Position numbers and translations under genes: made by a program. A model generated the notes under the pieces. It ran no database searches and was not told where the DNA came from. It worked only from the letters and a program-made list of their open reading frames with translations. A stretch of 64,000 bases of DNA from Saprospiraceae bacterium. GTDB lineage: Bacteria; Bacteroidota; Bacteroidia; Chitinophagales; Saprospiraceae. Location of the stretch: the NCBI GenBank assembly GCA_016717105.1, contig JADKGF010000001.1:124001-188000 (forward strand), read 5' to 3'. Shown here one piece after another: positions 38,937 to 47,821 of the stretch (within the stretch, counting starts at the first letter, position 1; each line of letters starts with the position of its first letter).

Positions 38937-41065
38937 TTATTTAGAAGAGTCTTTGACCTTAATGTCGGTACCTAATCTCTGCAAATATGCGATCAAGGCT
39001 ACAATTTCTTTATTTTCAAGATTCTCCTGTGTGATTTTGTCCTTTGCAAGGCTTGCGGCTACTTTTTTAGCCTGAATTTTAAGATCTTCTACTGCTTTAT
39101 CTGCAAACCCTTCAGGATATGGTGTTCCTAATGATTGCAAAATTTTGATTTTTGATGCAGTGTATGATGTATTAAGATCATTTTTGTGCAACCAAGGATA
39201 AGGAGGCATGATAGATCCAGGAGCCATAGAGTTGGGTCTAACATATGATTATAATGCCAGCTATCCGGATATTTAGCACCAACTCTATGTAAATCAGGAC
39301 CAGTACGCTTACTTCCCCAAAGGAAAGGTCTGTCATATATAAATTCACCTGATTTAGAGTATTCACCATATCGTTCAGTTTCAGATCTGAAAGGTCTCAC
39401 CATTTGAGAGTGGCAACCAACACATCCTTCTCTAATGTAAATATCTCGTCCTTCCCATTCAAGTGGAGTATAAGGTTTGACTGATGCAATTTTAGGTACA
39501 TTGTCATCGATCATTAACATTGGCACAATCTCTATCAATCCACCGATCAATACTAAAACAGCACTTATTATCAGCATTTGGATTGGTTTTCTTTCTATCC
39601 ATTTATGCCAATATTCATTATTATGTGCTTCATAAGCAACCAATGCTGGTGCTGATGCTTCTTGATTTGCGATAAGAGTACCACTTTGTACAGTTTTTAT
39701 AAGGTTGTATATCATGACGATTACACCTGTAAAGTAGATCGTTCCTCCTATGGCTCTGATGAGATACATTGGAAGGATTTGAGTTACTGTTTCGAGGAAG
39801 TTTCCATATTGAAGGAAACCATCAGCTGTAAATTGCTTCCACATTAAAGATTGTGTCCAACCAGCCCAATATAATGGAATCGCATAAAATAGAATTCCTA
39901 ATGTACCGATCCAAAAGTGTGTATTTGCAAGTTTTACAGAATACAACTTGGTTCCATATATTCTAGGGATCAACCAATACAACATACCGAAGGTCAACAT
40001 ACCATTCCAACCCAAAGCACCGATATGCACGTGGCCTACAGTCCAGTCAGTATAGTGTGTGATAGCGTTAAGTGATTTTATGGATAATAACGGACCTTCT
40101 AATGTAGCCATACCATAAGCAGTGACTGCAACTACGAAAAACTTAAGAATAGGATCAGTTCTAACTTTGTCCCACACACCTCTTAATGTCAAAAGACCAT
40201 TCAACATACCGCCCCAAGAAGGTGCGATCAGCATGATAGAAAACACAGTACCTAGTGATTGAGCCCAGTCAGGAAGTGATGTGTATAACAAGTGGTGAGG
40301 TCCAGCCCAAATATAGATAAAGATCAATGCCCAGAAGTGGATTATTGATAATTTATAGGAGTACACTGGTCTATTGGCTGCTTTAGGCATGAAGTAGTAC
40401 ATCAGTCCTAAATAAGGCGTAGTCAGGAAAAATGCCACTGCGTTGTGACCATACCACCATTGGATCAATGCATCTTGTACACCAGCAAAGGCATAGATAC
40501 CTTTAAACATACTCACTGGTATCTGAATGTTGTTGAAGATATGAAGCACAGTAACTGTAATCCATGTAGCTATATAAAACCAGATGGCTACGTAAAGATG
40601 CTGTTCTCTTCTTTTCAGAATGGTTCCAAACATATTGATACCAAAGATAACCCATACAACAGCGATAGCAATATCAATCGGCCATATAAGTTCTGCATAT
40701 TCATGGCTACTTGTGAGCCCTAAAGGCAGTGTGATAGCTGCTGATAAGATGATGAGCTGCCATCCCCAAAAATGAAGATTCGAGAGTACATCACTAAACA
40801 TCCGGGTTTTAAGTAAGCGCTGGAGCGAATAATACACACCTGTAAAAATACCGTTACCTACAAATGCGAAGATTACAGCATTCGTGTGCAAAGGTCGAAT
40901 TCTACCATAGGTGGTTTCTGCCAACCCAAAATTCATTACCGGAAAAACTAATTGAAGGGCCGCAATGATACCGACCAGCATTCCTATTACCCCAAAGATA
41001 ACAGAAGCGTAGGCAAAGTTGCGTACAATCTTGTTGTCGTAACTAAATGTTTCTAAATTTGCCAT
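38937..41065 (-). CDS. ccoNO: cbb3 oxidase subunits I and II fused (CcoNO), frameshifted
   Basis: This is the catalytic core of cbb3 oxidase as a single chain of about 709 residues, a fusion seen in Bacteroidota. Residues 1 to about 520 are CcoN with 12 helices and the haem/copper histidines (RPLHTNAVIF, WYGHNAVAFF, GPHHLLY, DWTVGHVHIGALGWNG). The CcoO part begins near EGRDIYIREGCVGCHSQMV and holds the CVGCH haem motif and PFRSETERYG. The frame is lost after HMLDP; one A missing in the run near 39236 would give NSMAPGSIMPPYPW and the rest, including the Met ligand. The likely cause is an assembly error. The start is ATG at 41063-41065. Confidence 0.92.
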
Positions 41066-41085
41066 AAGACAGTTTTTAAAATTTA

Positions 41086-41253
41086 CTAATTGGTTTTATT
41101 GTTTTTATCTATCATATCATCATCCAATAAAATCCTTACGCCTGGTGTGTATTCGTCATCGTATTGACCGTTTCTTACTGCCCAGAAAAAGGCCGCCAAA
41201 AAACCGCCAGCTACCACCAAACTTATTATAATCAGATAAAGAATAATATTCAT
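41086..41253 (-). CDS. ccoS: cbb3 oxidase assembly protein CcoS
   Basis: This is a 55-residue protein with one N-terminal transmembrane helix (IILYLIIISLVVAGGFLAAF) followed by the typical FFWAVRNGQYDDEYTPGVRILLDDD. The FWAV-x-GQ(Y/F)DD block identifies CcoS, needed for cofactor insertion into cbb3 oxidase. The start is the ATG 41251-41253; an in-frame ATG 21 bases upstream would add seven unconserved residues. It is the first gene of the cluster in transcription order, 20 bases before ccoNO. ccoI, the copper ATPase often found here, is absent from the window. Confidence 0.9.
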   Translation of the reverse strand: MNIILYLIIISLVVAGGFLAAFFWAVRNGQYDDEYTPGVRILLDDDMIDKNNKTN

Positions 41254-41563
41254 TCTATACGAATTTGGGTGCAAAGTAGAAAGGAGTTGTACTATAATAG
41301 ATGATATAAATCATAATACTATGTGATTTTTGTCTCATGTGTTGATTTTAATTATAATATACAGGTTATCAATAGTATATGTATCTGATTTGTACAAAAA
41401 TGAAAAATTATACTGACAAATATTTTTTAGGATATTTCAAAATTTTACATTTAAATGATAAACATCTTCAAAATTACACAACTTTCGACAACAATAATAC
41501 ATTTATAATACATATATTTTTTTATACCTCAATACTAAAAAGTTCAAACCACCTTCAAACAAG

Positions 41564-42337
41564 ATGAATCCGCAGCTCAATTATAAAATAATGGGTCAGG
41601 GATATCCTGTGATTATCCTTCATGGATTGTTTGGTATGCTGGATAATTGGCAATTTATTGCAAAAAAACTGGCTGATACCGGATTTATGGCTATCCTTGT
41701 AGATCAAAGAGATCATGGTAGATCACCACATACCGAAGATTTTAATTATCATCTCTTGGCTCAGGATATTTATCGTCTTATTAATGATTTGCATTTGAAT
41801 AGGCCGATTTTGATTGGACATAGTATGGGTGGAAAGACCTGTTTACAATTTGTATCTGATTACGAATCTATTATTTCCAAGTTAGTGGTAGTAGATATAG
41901 GTATTAAAAGGTATGAAGGTGATCATCAGCACGTGTTCGATGCACTGTTTGATGTAAATTTAAAGGAAGTTACTTCTAGAAGTGAAGTTGAAAAAATTCT
42001 AAGCAAACACTTGAACGACACGGGTACTATCCAATTTCTTATGAAAAATTTAAGTAGAGATAAAGAAGGTGGATTTGAATGGAAAATGAATTTGCCCCTA
42101 TTATTCAAAAAATATCAAAATATACTATCTAATGTACAATTTTCGCATCGTGTCATGACCACAACACTATTTATAAAAGGGGATAAATCAGATTATATTC
42201 TCCATGAGGATTGGCCAGAGATATTGGATGTGCTACCTAATTCACAGCTCAGAACGATCTCAGAAGCTGGACATTGGGTACATGCAGACCAACCACTTGA
42301 ACTTTTTGACATAATTATTGATTTTATTAAGGAATAA
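41564..42337 (+). CDS. Alpha/beta hydrolase (YbfF/ABHD11-like)
   Basis: This is a 257-residue alpha/beta hydrolase. It has LHGLFGMLDNW, the DQRDHGRSPHTEDF segment typical of the YbfF/ABHD11 group, the nucleophile elbow GHSMGG and the His in AGHWVHADQPLEL, with the acid in FIKGDKSDYI. Members are acyl-ester or acyl-CoA thioesterases; the substrate is not known. It opens a plus-strand run with the S41 protease and tsaB, separated by gaps of about 40 and 9 bases. The 289-base gap to ccoS upstream is AT-rich and shows no recognised site. Confidence 0.87.
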   Translation: MNPQLNYKIMGQGYPVIILHGLFGMLDNWQFIAKKLADTGFMAILVDQRDHGRSPHTEDFNYHLLAQDIYRLINDLHLNRPILIGHSMGGKTCLQFVSDYESIISKLVVVDIGIKRYEGDHQHVFDALFDVNLKEVTSRSEVEKILSKHLNDTGTIQFLMKNLSRDKEGGFEWKMNLPLLFKKYQNILSNVQFSHRVMTTTLFIKGDKSDYILHEDWPEILDVLPNSQLRTISEAGHWVHADQPLELFDIIIDFIKE

Positions 42338-42379
42338 GTTTATCAATTTTGAAATCATATACATTCATATATATATTAC

Positions 42380-44014
42380 ATGACTAAACGTATTAAAGTA
42401 GCTATCCTATCAATGATTATGGTGGTAGGTGTTGCTGGTATAACCATAGAAAACGACAAGCTTTTTGAAATAAGCAAGAATCTTGAAATTTTCATCAGTG
42501 TTTATAAAGAGCTCAATACAAATTTTGCGGATGAATTAGATCCATCCACGCTCATGCGGACGGCCATTGATGCAATGACACATTCACTTGATCCCTATAC
42601 AAATTTTGTTTCTGAATCACAGGTAGAAAGTTATTGGATCAACGAAGATGACAAATATCAAGGTATTGGAGCGCGAGTGGGCCTAGTACAAAAAAAGCTA
42701 ATGATCCTTGAAGCTTATCAAGGTGGTCCGGCGCTTACAGCAGGTATAAAATCTGGAGATGAGATCATTTCTGTAAATGGCGTCAATATAGAAGGCAAAA
42801 AAATAGAAGAAGTGAATGCCATCCTACGCGGTATCCCTGGAACGGATATTAAATTGAACATAAAGAAAAATGGAAGTGATTTAGCTGAAGACATCAATGT
42901 CAAAAGAGGAGAAGTAAACATTCCCAATGTACCATATTCTGGTTTTGTAGCAGATGGTGTCGGTTATATATCATTGACTACATTTACACAGAATGCTGGT
43001 AGCAATATAAACAAAGCACTTAGGGAACTAAAAACAAAAAACCCAAACATGTCTGGTATCATACTGGATCTCAGGCAAAATGGTGGTGGATTGCTACACG
43101 AAGCGGTAAACATATGCAATATTTTCATTCCGAATGGTGAAATTGTTGTCACTACTAAGTCTAAGGTGAAAGAAAGGGACCAAACATTCAAAACGTTATC
43201 TCAGCCTGCTGATTTGGAAATTCCTGTGGCAATTCTTATAGATAAAAGATCGGCTTCTGCATCAGAAATAGTTTCTGGTGTCATGCAGGATTTGGATCGG
43301 GCTGTACTCATCGGGCAGAGATCATTTGGTAAAGGACTTGTGCAGAACACAAAGGAATTGCCTTATAATGCAAGACTCAAAATCACAACATCAAAATATT
43401 ATATACCGAGTGGACGATGTATACAAGGTGTCGAATATGAAAATGGTGAACCCAAAGATATCCCTGATAGCCAACGGACCAAATTCAAAACTAAAAATGG
43501 TAGAATTGTAATGGATGGCGGAGGCGTGACACCTGATGTGAAACTACCTGCGCGAAATGTATCTGCAGTTACCCAAGCTTTGGTAGACCAACATATTATA
43601 TTTGATTATGTCAATAATTTCTGTCAGAACAAGGAGAAAATTGACACCATCGGCGTTTTTAAGTTTACAGATTTTACTGGATTTACAGAGTATTTGAAAA
43701 AGAGAAGTTTCCAATATGAAACGGAAGCCGAAAAATATCTTAATAAGGCTAAGGAATCAATAGATAGTGCATCTGACAAAACACTGAGTGATGAAATTGT
43801 AAAGTTGAAACAAAAAATTTCTGCAGCTAAATCCGATGAACTCCAAGCTTCAAAAATGCAAATCATTGAAGAAATAGAAAAAGAAATCGTTTCCAGATAT
43901 TATTTTCAAAAAGGCAAGGTGCAACTTACTCTGGATAATGACCCTGAAGTGAAAGAAGCTATATCTATATTAAAGGATAGTAACAGGTATAAAAAAATAT
44001 TGGCAATCAAATAA
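42380..44014 (+). CDS. C-terminal processing protease, S41 family (CtpA-like)
   Basis: This is a 544-residue S41 peptidase. It has an N-terminal signal or membrane segment (VAILSMIMVVGVAG), a helical region and a PDZ domain at about 95-175 (GGPALTAGIKSGDEIISVNG). In the catalytic core the SASASE motif at 291-296 holds the nucleophile and Lys318 lies in QRSFGKG. A C-terminal helical domain follows (about 400-544). Tail-specific proteases of this type trim C-termini of envelope proteins. It lies directly upstream of tsaB with a gap of 9 bases, so the two are probably cotranscribed. Confidence 0.92.
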   Translation: MTKRIKVAILSMIMVVGVAGITIENDKLFEISKNLEIFISVYKELNTNFADELDPSTLMRTAIDAMTHSLDPYTNFVSESQVESYWINEDDKYQGIGARVGLVQKKLMILEAYQGGPALTAGIKSGDEIISVNGVNIEGKKIEEVNAILRGIPGTDIKLNIKKNGSDLAEDINVKRGEVNIPNVPYSGFVADGVGYISLTTFTQNAGSNINKALRELKTKNPNMSGIILDLRQNGGGLLHEAVNICNIFIPNGEIVVTTKSKVKERDQTFKTLSQPADLEIPVAILIDKRSASASEIVSGVMQDLDRAVLIGQRSFGKGLVQNTKELPYNARLKITTSKYYIPSGRCIQGVEYENGEPKDIPDSQRTKFKTKNGRIVMDGGGVTPDVKLPARNVSAVTQALVDQHIIFDYVNNFCQNKEKIDTIGVFKFTDFTGFTEYLKKRSFQYETEAEKYLNKAKESIDSASDKTLSDEIVKLKQKISAAKSDELQASKMQIIEEIEKEIVSRYYFQKGKVQLTLDNDPEVKEAISILKDSNRYKKILAIK

Positions 44015-44023
44015 TGACCACTT

Positions 44024-44704
44024 ATGGCCTTGATACTTCTGCTTGAGACTTCGACAGATGTCTGTTCGGTTGCATTGTCAAAAAATGGTATAGTCATAAA
44101 TATTGAGGAATCACTTGAAGCCAATACACATACTGAAAAATTGACAATTCTGATAAAGCAATGTCTTGATGGGGCTGGATATAGCTTTAAAGCATTGGAT
44201 GCAGTGGCACTTAGCAGTGGACCTGGATCATACACATCTTTGAGGAGTGGGACTGCAACAGCCAAAGGTATATGTTATGCTATGGGCATACCATTAATTA
44301 CATTGAGTAGCTTGTATATTTTGGCCAGTGGAGTAGATCCTTCTTTACTGCAAGCGCAAGATGTAATCATTTCGCTGATAGATGCTAGAAGAATGGAAGC
44401 CTATGCAGAAGTGTATGACCACAATTTAAATGTATTGGTTCCGCTACATGCCATTATTTTTGATGAACATTCATTTGCTGGTTTTTCGGGTACAAAACAT
44501 CTTTGCGGTGACGGTGCAGAGAAATTTATCGAAGCATATCATCAAGATACGCTAAAGATGCATCATAATCGCACTAGTGCTCAATATATGGCACAACCAG
44601 CAGAAAGGGCTTACATAGATCGCAAATTTTCAGATGTTGCATACTTTACACCGGAATATTTTAAGGTGCCATCAATCACAAAATCAGAAAAAAAATTATT
44701 CTAA
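44024..44704 (+). CDS. tsaB: tRNA threonylcarbamoyladenosine biosynthesis protein TsaB
   Basis: This is a 226-residue TsaB, the scaffold of the TsaB-TsaD-TsaE complex that makes t6A37 in ANN-decoding tRNAs. The ASKHA-type N-terminus MALILLLETSTDVCSVAL is followed by HTEKLTILIKQCL and the hallmark SSGPGSYTSLRSGTATAKG. The start is ATG at 44024. It is the last gene of a three-gene plus-strand run. Function follows from strong family resemblance; tsaD and tsaE are not in the window. Confidence 0.93.
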   Translation: MALILLLETSTDVCSVALSKNGIVINIEESLEANTHTEKLTILIKQCLDGAGYSFKALDAVALSSGPGSYTSLRSGTATAKGICYAMGIPLITLSSLYILASGVDPSLLQAQDVIISLIDARRMEAYAEVYDHNLNVLVPLHAIIFDEHSFAGFSGTKHLCGDGAEKFIEAYHQDTLKMHHNRTSAQYMAQPAERAYIDRKFSDVAYFTPEYFKVPSITKSEKKLF

Positions 44705-44856
44705 CACACACAACATTAAACCAACGTTTACTGTTTGTTATATATATAAACTTCTATCATATAAAAATATTTTAAAATTTGTAGTTCCTTTAATATGTTT
44801 TGGCAAGGTTATTGAATTATCCTATATGAATTCCGTGAACTAACAAATCATTTCAC

Positions 44857-45195
44857 ATGAGAAATAAGAAGAACGAAACCGTTACGTTAAAAAAGGGAAG
44901 TAAGGAAGTACAGCTTGATTACGCAGACCTAAGAAAGGCTGTTTTGGTACTCAGAGCCGTTAACCACAAACTTCGCCAGAGAATCATCGATCTTTTGGAA
45001 GATGGTGAGACCATGACAGTCACTGATATTTATATCAAACTGAGACTGGAACAGTCAGTAGCATCCCAACATTTGGCTATCCTGAGGAGAGCTGGTGTAG
45101 TAGCCACTGACAGACAAGGGAAGTTTATATACTATTCCCTTGATAAAGAAAGATTAGGCCAAATATCTACATTAGTAGAGGATTTGACCAGTTAA
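44857..45195 (+). CDS. ArsR-type winged-helix regulator
   Basis: This is a 112-residue winged-helix protein. The DNA-reading region is LRQRIIDLLEDGETMTVTD followed by LEQSVASQHLAILRRAGVV and the wing TDRQGKFIYYSL. The metal-sensing Cys pairs of SmtB/ArsR sensors are absent, so it probably answers to a protein or another signal. It resembles the second regulator 200 bases downstream, especially across the recognition helix (LEQS-x-SQHL-IL), which suggests a duplication or a partner pair. Confidence 0.85.
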   Translation: MRNKKNETVTLKKGSKEVQLDYADLRKAVLVLRAVNHKLRQRIIDLLEDGETMTVTDIYIKLRLEQSVASQHLAILRRAGVVATDRQGKFIYYSLDKERLGQISTLVEDLTS

Positions 45196-45340
45196 TGACT
45201 TACTTTCAGTCATGTGTTATTAATTAATGATCATCAACAATTTATGGTGTAAATTTTTACCTTTTATCATCGTTTTGAGTGCATTCTTTGCATTAAGAGA
45301 ATTTTTTTATTACAAATTAGAAATTTTTTATATATTTTCT

Positions 45341-45370
45341 TTGTCATATTAAAATAACTTGTCATATTTG
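45341..45370 (+). promoter_or_regulatory. Candidate promoter of the second ArsR-like gene
   Basis: A TTG at 45341-45343 and CATATTTG at 45363-45370, spaced by 19 bases, fit the Bacteroidota TTG...TAnnTTTG pattern with one mismatch. A transcript starting near 45375 would exclude the upstream start at 45359 and supports the ATG at 45407. Confidence 0.45.
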
Positions 45371-45406
45371 TGCCAAGGTCTTAAAACAAAAAATAAGGAA
45401 CACAAA

Positions 45407-45715
45407 ATGAGAGGTACAAAAGTCACTTTTGACACCGGCAAATTACATTATTCGTCGGAGTTGATGAGAGCATTAGCTCACCCATTGAGATTAAAAATTT
45501 TAGAGTTTATTGATGATCATAAGTCCATCAATGTTAACAAAATATATAGTAATCTCGATTTGGAGCAAAGTATTACTTCCCAACATCTGAAAATTCTCAG
45601 AATGTCTGGAGTAGTTTCGGTAGAAGTTACCGGAAAATTTCACATCTATCAGATCAATTATGATGTGATCAACAAAGCTAGTTTTGCCGTAAACAGATTT
45701 GTAGGTAAAGCTTAG
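45407..45715 (+). CDS. ArsR-type winged-helix regulator (second copy)
   Basis: This is a 102-residue regulator from the ATG at 45407 (MRGTKVTFDTGKLHYSSELM). An in-frame start 48 bases upstream lies before the likely transcript start. The domain reads ALAHPLRLKILEFIDDHKS, then LEQSITSQHLKILRMSGVV and the wing VTGKFHIYQINYDV. No metal-binding cysteines are seen. It has its own promoter-like sequence and a strong terminator, so it is separately transcribed from its neighbour. Confidence 0.87.
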   Translation: MRGTKVTFDTGKLHYSSELMRALAHPLRLKILEFIDDHKSINVNKIYSNLDLEQSITSQHLKILRMSGVVSVEVTGKFHIYQINYDVINKASFAVNRFVGKA

Positions 45716-45747
45716 TCAAATTTAACTTCCAACAATAAAGATAAATT

Positions 45748-45781
45748 AGCAGTCATAATCTCATTTTATGACTGCTTTTTT
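45748..45781 (+). terminator. Rho-independent terminator after the ArsR pair
   Basis: A perfect 11-base stem (AGCAGTCATAA / TTATGACTGCT) with a short loop is followed by a run of T, 32 bases past the stop of the second regulator. Confidence 0.9.
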
Positions 45782-46399
45782 AGTTTGCGTTACCCAACAC
45801 AATCCGGATCCTTATTTTGGGAAACCTTATATCTATGTAATAGGGCTACTGATTACATTAGTAGAAATGCACACCTTGACAAGCAGTTTATTTTTATTCA
45901 GGTATTTGCTTCAAGCGCCTGATTTTGGTATTGAAAATTATTCAAGTCATTAAATATTAAGAAACTTGAGGTTTTATGCTTGTTGAATTATCTTTTCTTT
46001 CGTTCATAGATATTATAATGTCACAGATATAATTATCCTTGAATATACTGTCATATTAACATCAGCGCACAATTGGCTTCATTTGAAGGATAGAAATGAG
46101 ATAATTGAAGTCCAAATTTTATATTTTTCTTTCTAGTTTAGATTTTATAACAAGATGTATTAAATCATCCTGCATTAGACTTTAAATCAATCCAGATCTA
46201 GCTTCTATATACAATTAGTATAGAGTCAGTCATTTTGTAATCCTTCTTATGTATGGAACTATTCTATAGATTGTTTAAATATTAAATTTATGCTTTTCGA
46301 ATCTAAGTCGCTGATTTATTGCAATTTAACTTCTAACTACGAATCCTAACGTATAATTCTGGTTCAAACATAATTCTTTCAAGAATATTGGGCAAAAAA
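45782..46399. other. Gene-free stretch
   Basis: These 618 bases between two terminators hold no supported gene on either strand. The only open frames are short, and one starts inside a terminator. No tRNA-like cloverleaf, DnaA box, parS or clear repeat was found. It may hold a small RNA or be inert spacer. Confidence 0.5.
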
Positions 46400-46434
46400 A
46401 GAAGGAGCAGAAAACTTAATTTCTGCCCCTTCTG
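46393..46434 (-). terminator. Terminator after tonB
   Basis: On the minus strand an interrupted stem (AGAAGGGGCAGAAA / TTTCTGCTCCTTCT, near-perfect) is followed by seven T. It lies about 40 bases past the tonB stop. Confidence 0.8.
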
Positions 46435-46472
46435 AAAACACTTTATTCTGATTCTTTTGAGGTTCTAAAAGA

Positions 46473-47388
46473 TTAGCCTTCTAGTTTGAATTTAACAGGC
46501 AATGTATAAAGTACACGTACTGGACGTCCTCTTTGCTTACCTGGAATCCATTTTTTACCCATGTTGTTCATACCTGTAACGGCAGTTGATGCTGCTTCAC
46601 CGCAACCTGCTCCGATGTCTCTCACGATTTTTGTATCGGTGATAGATCCATCTTTATCTACAACAAACTGCAAAACAACTTGTCCTTCTACGCCATTTTC
46701 ACGAGCAATAGCTGGATATTTAAGGTTTTTATAGATGTACTCCAACATTTTTGTTTTTGCACAATCTTCTTTTTCTTTTTCAGTGCCTTTGTCTTCGCAA
46801 CCAGGAAAACGGGGCATCTGCTCCACTACCTTAAATATTTCCTCTTCATGTGGAGCTGGTGGTGGTGGTGGTGGTGGTGGTGGTGGTGCCTTTTTTGTTT
46901 CTACAACTGGTGCATCCACCTTAGTTTCTTCTTGTACAGAGTTATCAACAAATTCTGGTTTGTCTTCGATAATCTCTGTATCTGGTACCTCTTGAATTAC
47001 CGGTGGTGGCGGCGGTGGTGGTGGCGGTGGCGGCTCGGCAGTACGTGGGATATCCACTTTACTTCTTCTTCCAACACTAAGTCTTGTAGATCCACAACAA
47101 TTTTCTTTTCATATGTGGTCCAACTCATGGCTGCAAGCGATAATCCAACAGCTGCTGCTATACCATAATTAAAAAACTACCCGAATTTTTAAAAACATCC
47201 ATTTCAGGATATTTGGTTCGGCTGCTGAGTTCAATAGACTTTACATTTTTATTTGCATCTATCAACGCTTGGGTATCAAATGATCGGTACCTCCTTCTGA
47301 AGTATATGATCAACCCAATAGTCAAAAGGATGAGACCCAAAAAAGTAAGAGCTACTCCTGTGCCTGAGACTTCTAATTCTTTGAACAT
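46473..47388 (-). CDS. tonB: TonB energy-transducer protein, two frameshifts
   Basis: This is a TonB-family protein of about 305 residues coupling the proton gradient to outer-membrane receptors. Joined across frames, it has a hydrophobic segment near the start (GVALTFLGLILLTIGLIIYF), the KYPEMDVFKNSGSF linker and a second helix (NYGIAAAVGLSLAAMSW). Two proline runs of about 11 and 10 residues flank an acidic stretch, and a TonB C-terminal domain follows (GVEGQVVLQFVVDKDGSI, VLYTLPVKFKL). One base is missing in each of two runs, near 47165 (T run) and 47062 (A run). Homopolymer error is likely. The first helix may belong to a fused extra segment, as most TonBs have only one. Confidence 0.8.
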
Positions 47389-47394
47389 AAGTTG

Positions 47395-47775
47395 TTAATT
47401 AATAAATATTTTAAATAATATCACACCGACAAATGAACCCATAATATTGGCTAAAATATCAAAGAGTTCAAAAGATCTTCCGTTGAAAAGGTAAAGTTGA
47501 CAAATTTCCATAAATACACCAAATGAAACAGAAAAAAATAAAATATTTTTTTTGTCTGTTTGTCTTCGGGCTAATCCCATACACCATAAAAATGAAAAGA
47601 TCGTATAAAATGCAAAATGACCCAATTTGTCTATACCTACAATATCCCAGATATCAAACTTCGAGGCTTCTCTGGCAGAAATCAATGATAAATAAATAGT
47701 AAAGATGGTCCAGAAAATAGCCAAAATAAGATAACTACGGTCACTCAGCGTTCTGAGTTTGTCTAATAGATGCAT
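47395..47775 (-). CDS. VanZ-like family membrane protein
   Basis: This is a 126-residue membrane protein with four predicted helices, starting at ATG 47773-47775 (MHLLDKLRTLSDRSY). An upstream in-frame ATG would add nine residues. The VanZ signature is GIDKLGHFAFYTIFSFLW near the second helix, followed by VFMEICQLYLFNGRSFELFDILANIMGS. VanZ proteins are tied to teicoplanin resistance in enterococci, but the function of the broad family is unknown. The tonB start lies 7 bases downstream of its stop, and icmF lies 47 bases upstream of its start. Confidence 0.85.
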   Translation of the reverse strand: MHLLDKLRTLSDRSYLILAIFWTIFTIYLSLISAREASKFDIWDIVGIDKLGHFAFYTIFSFLWCMGLARRQTDKKNILFFSVSFGVFMEICQLYLFNGRSFELFDILANIMGSFVGVILFKIFIN

Positions 47776-47821
47776 GATGAAATTATTTTGGTGTATCGGC
47801 ACTTATAAATTATTTTTAATA

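Noticed and set aside
41275..41563. FNR-type TTGAT-N4-ATCAA site upstream of the cbb3 cluster
   Set aside because: I looked for the motif in the gap and found no convincing match.
45768..45953. 61-codon plus-strand frame after the ArsR pair
   Set aside because: It begins inside the terminator stem and has no recognisable pattern or promoter.
46861..47037. GGT-type tandem repeats as a microsatellite or CRISPR-like array
   Set aside because: They are the complement of proline codon runs in tonB and have no spacers.
46680..47168. Trp-rich and Gly-rich frames opposite tonB
   Set aside because: They are the antisense reading of the poly-proline codons in tonB.
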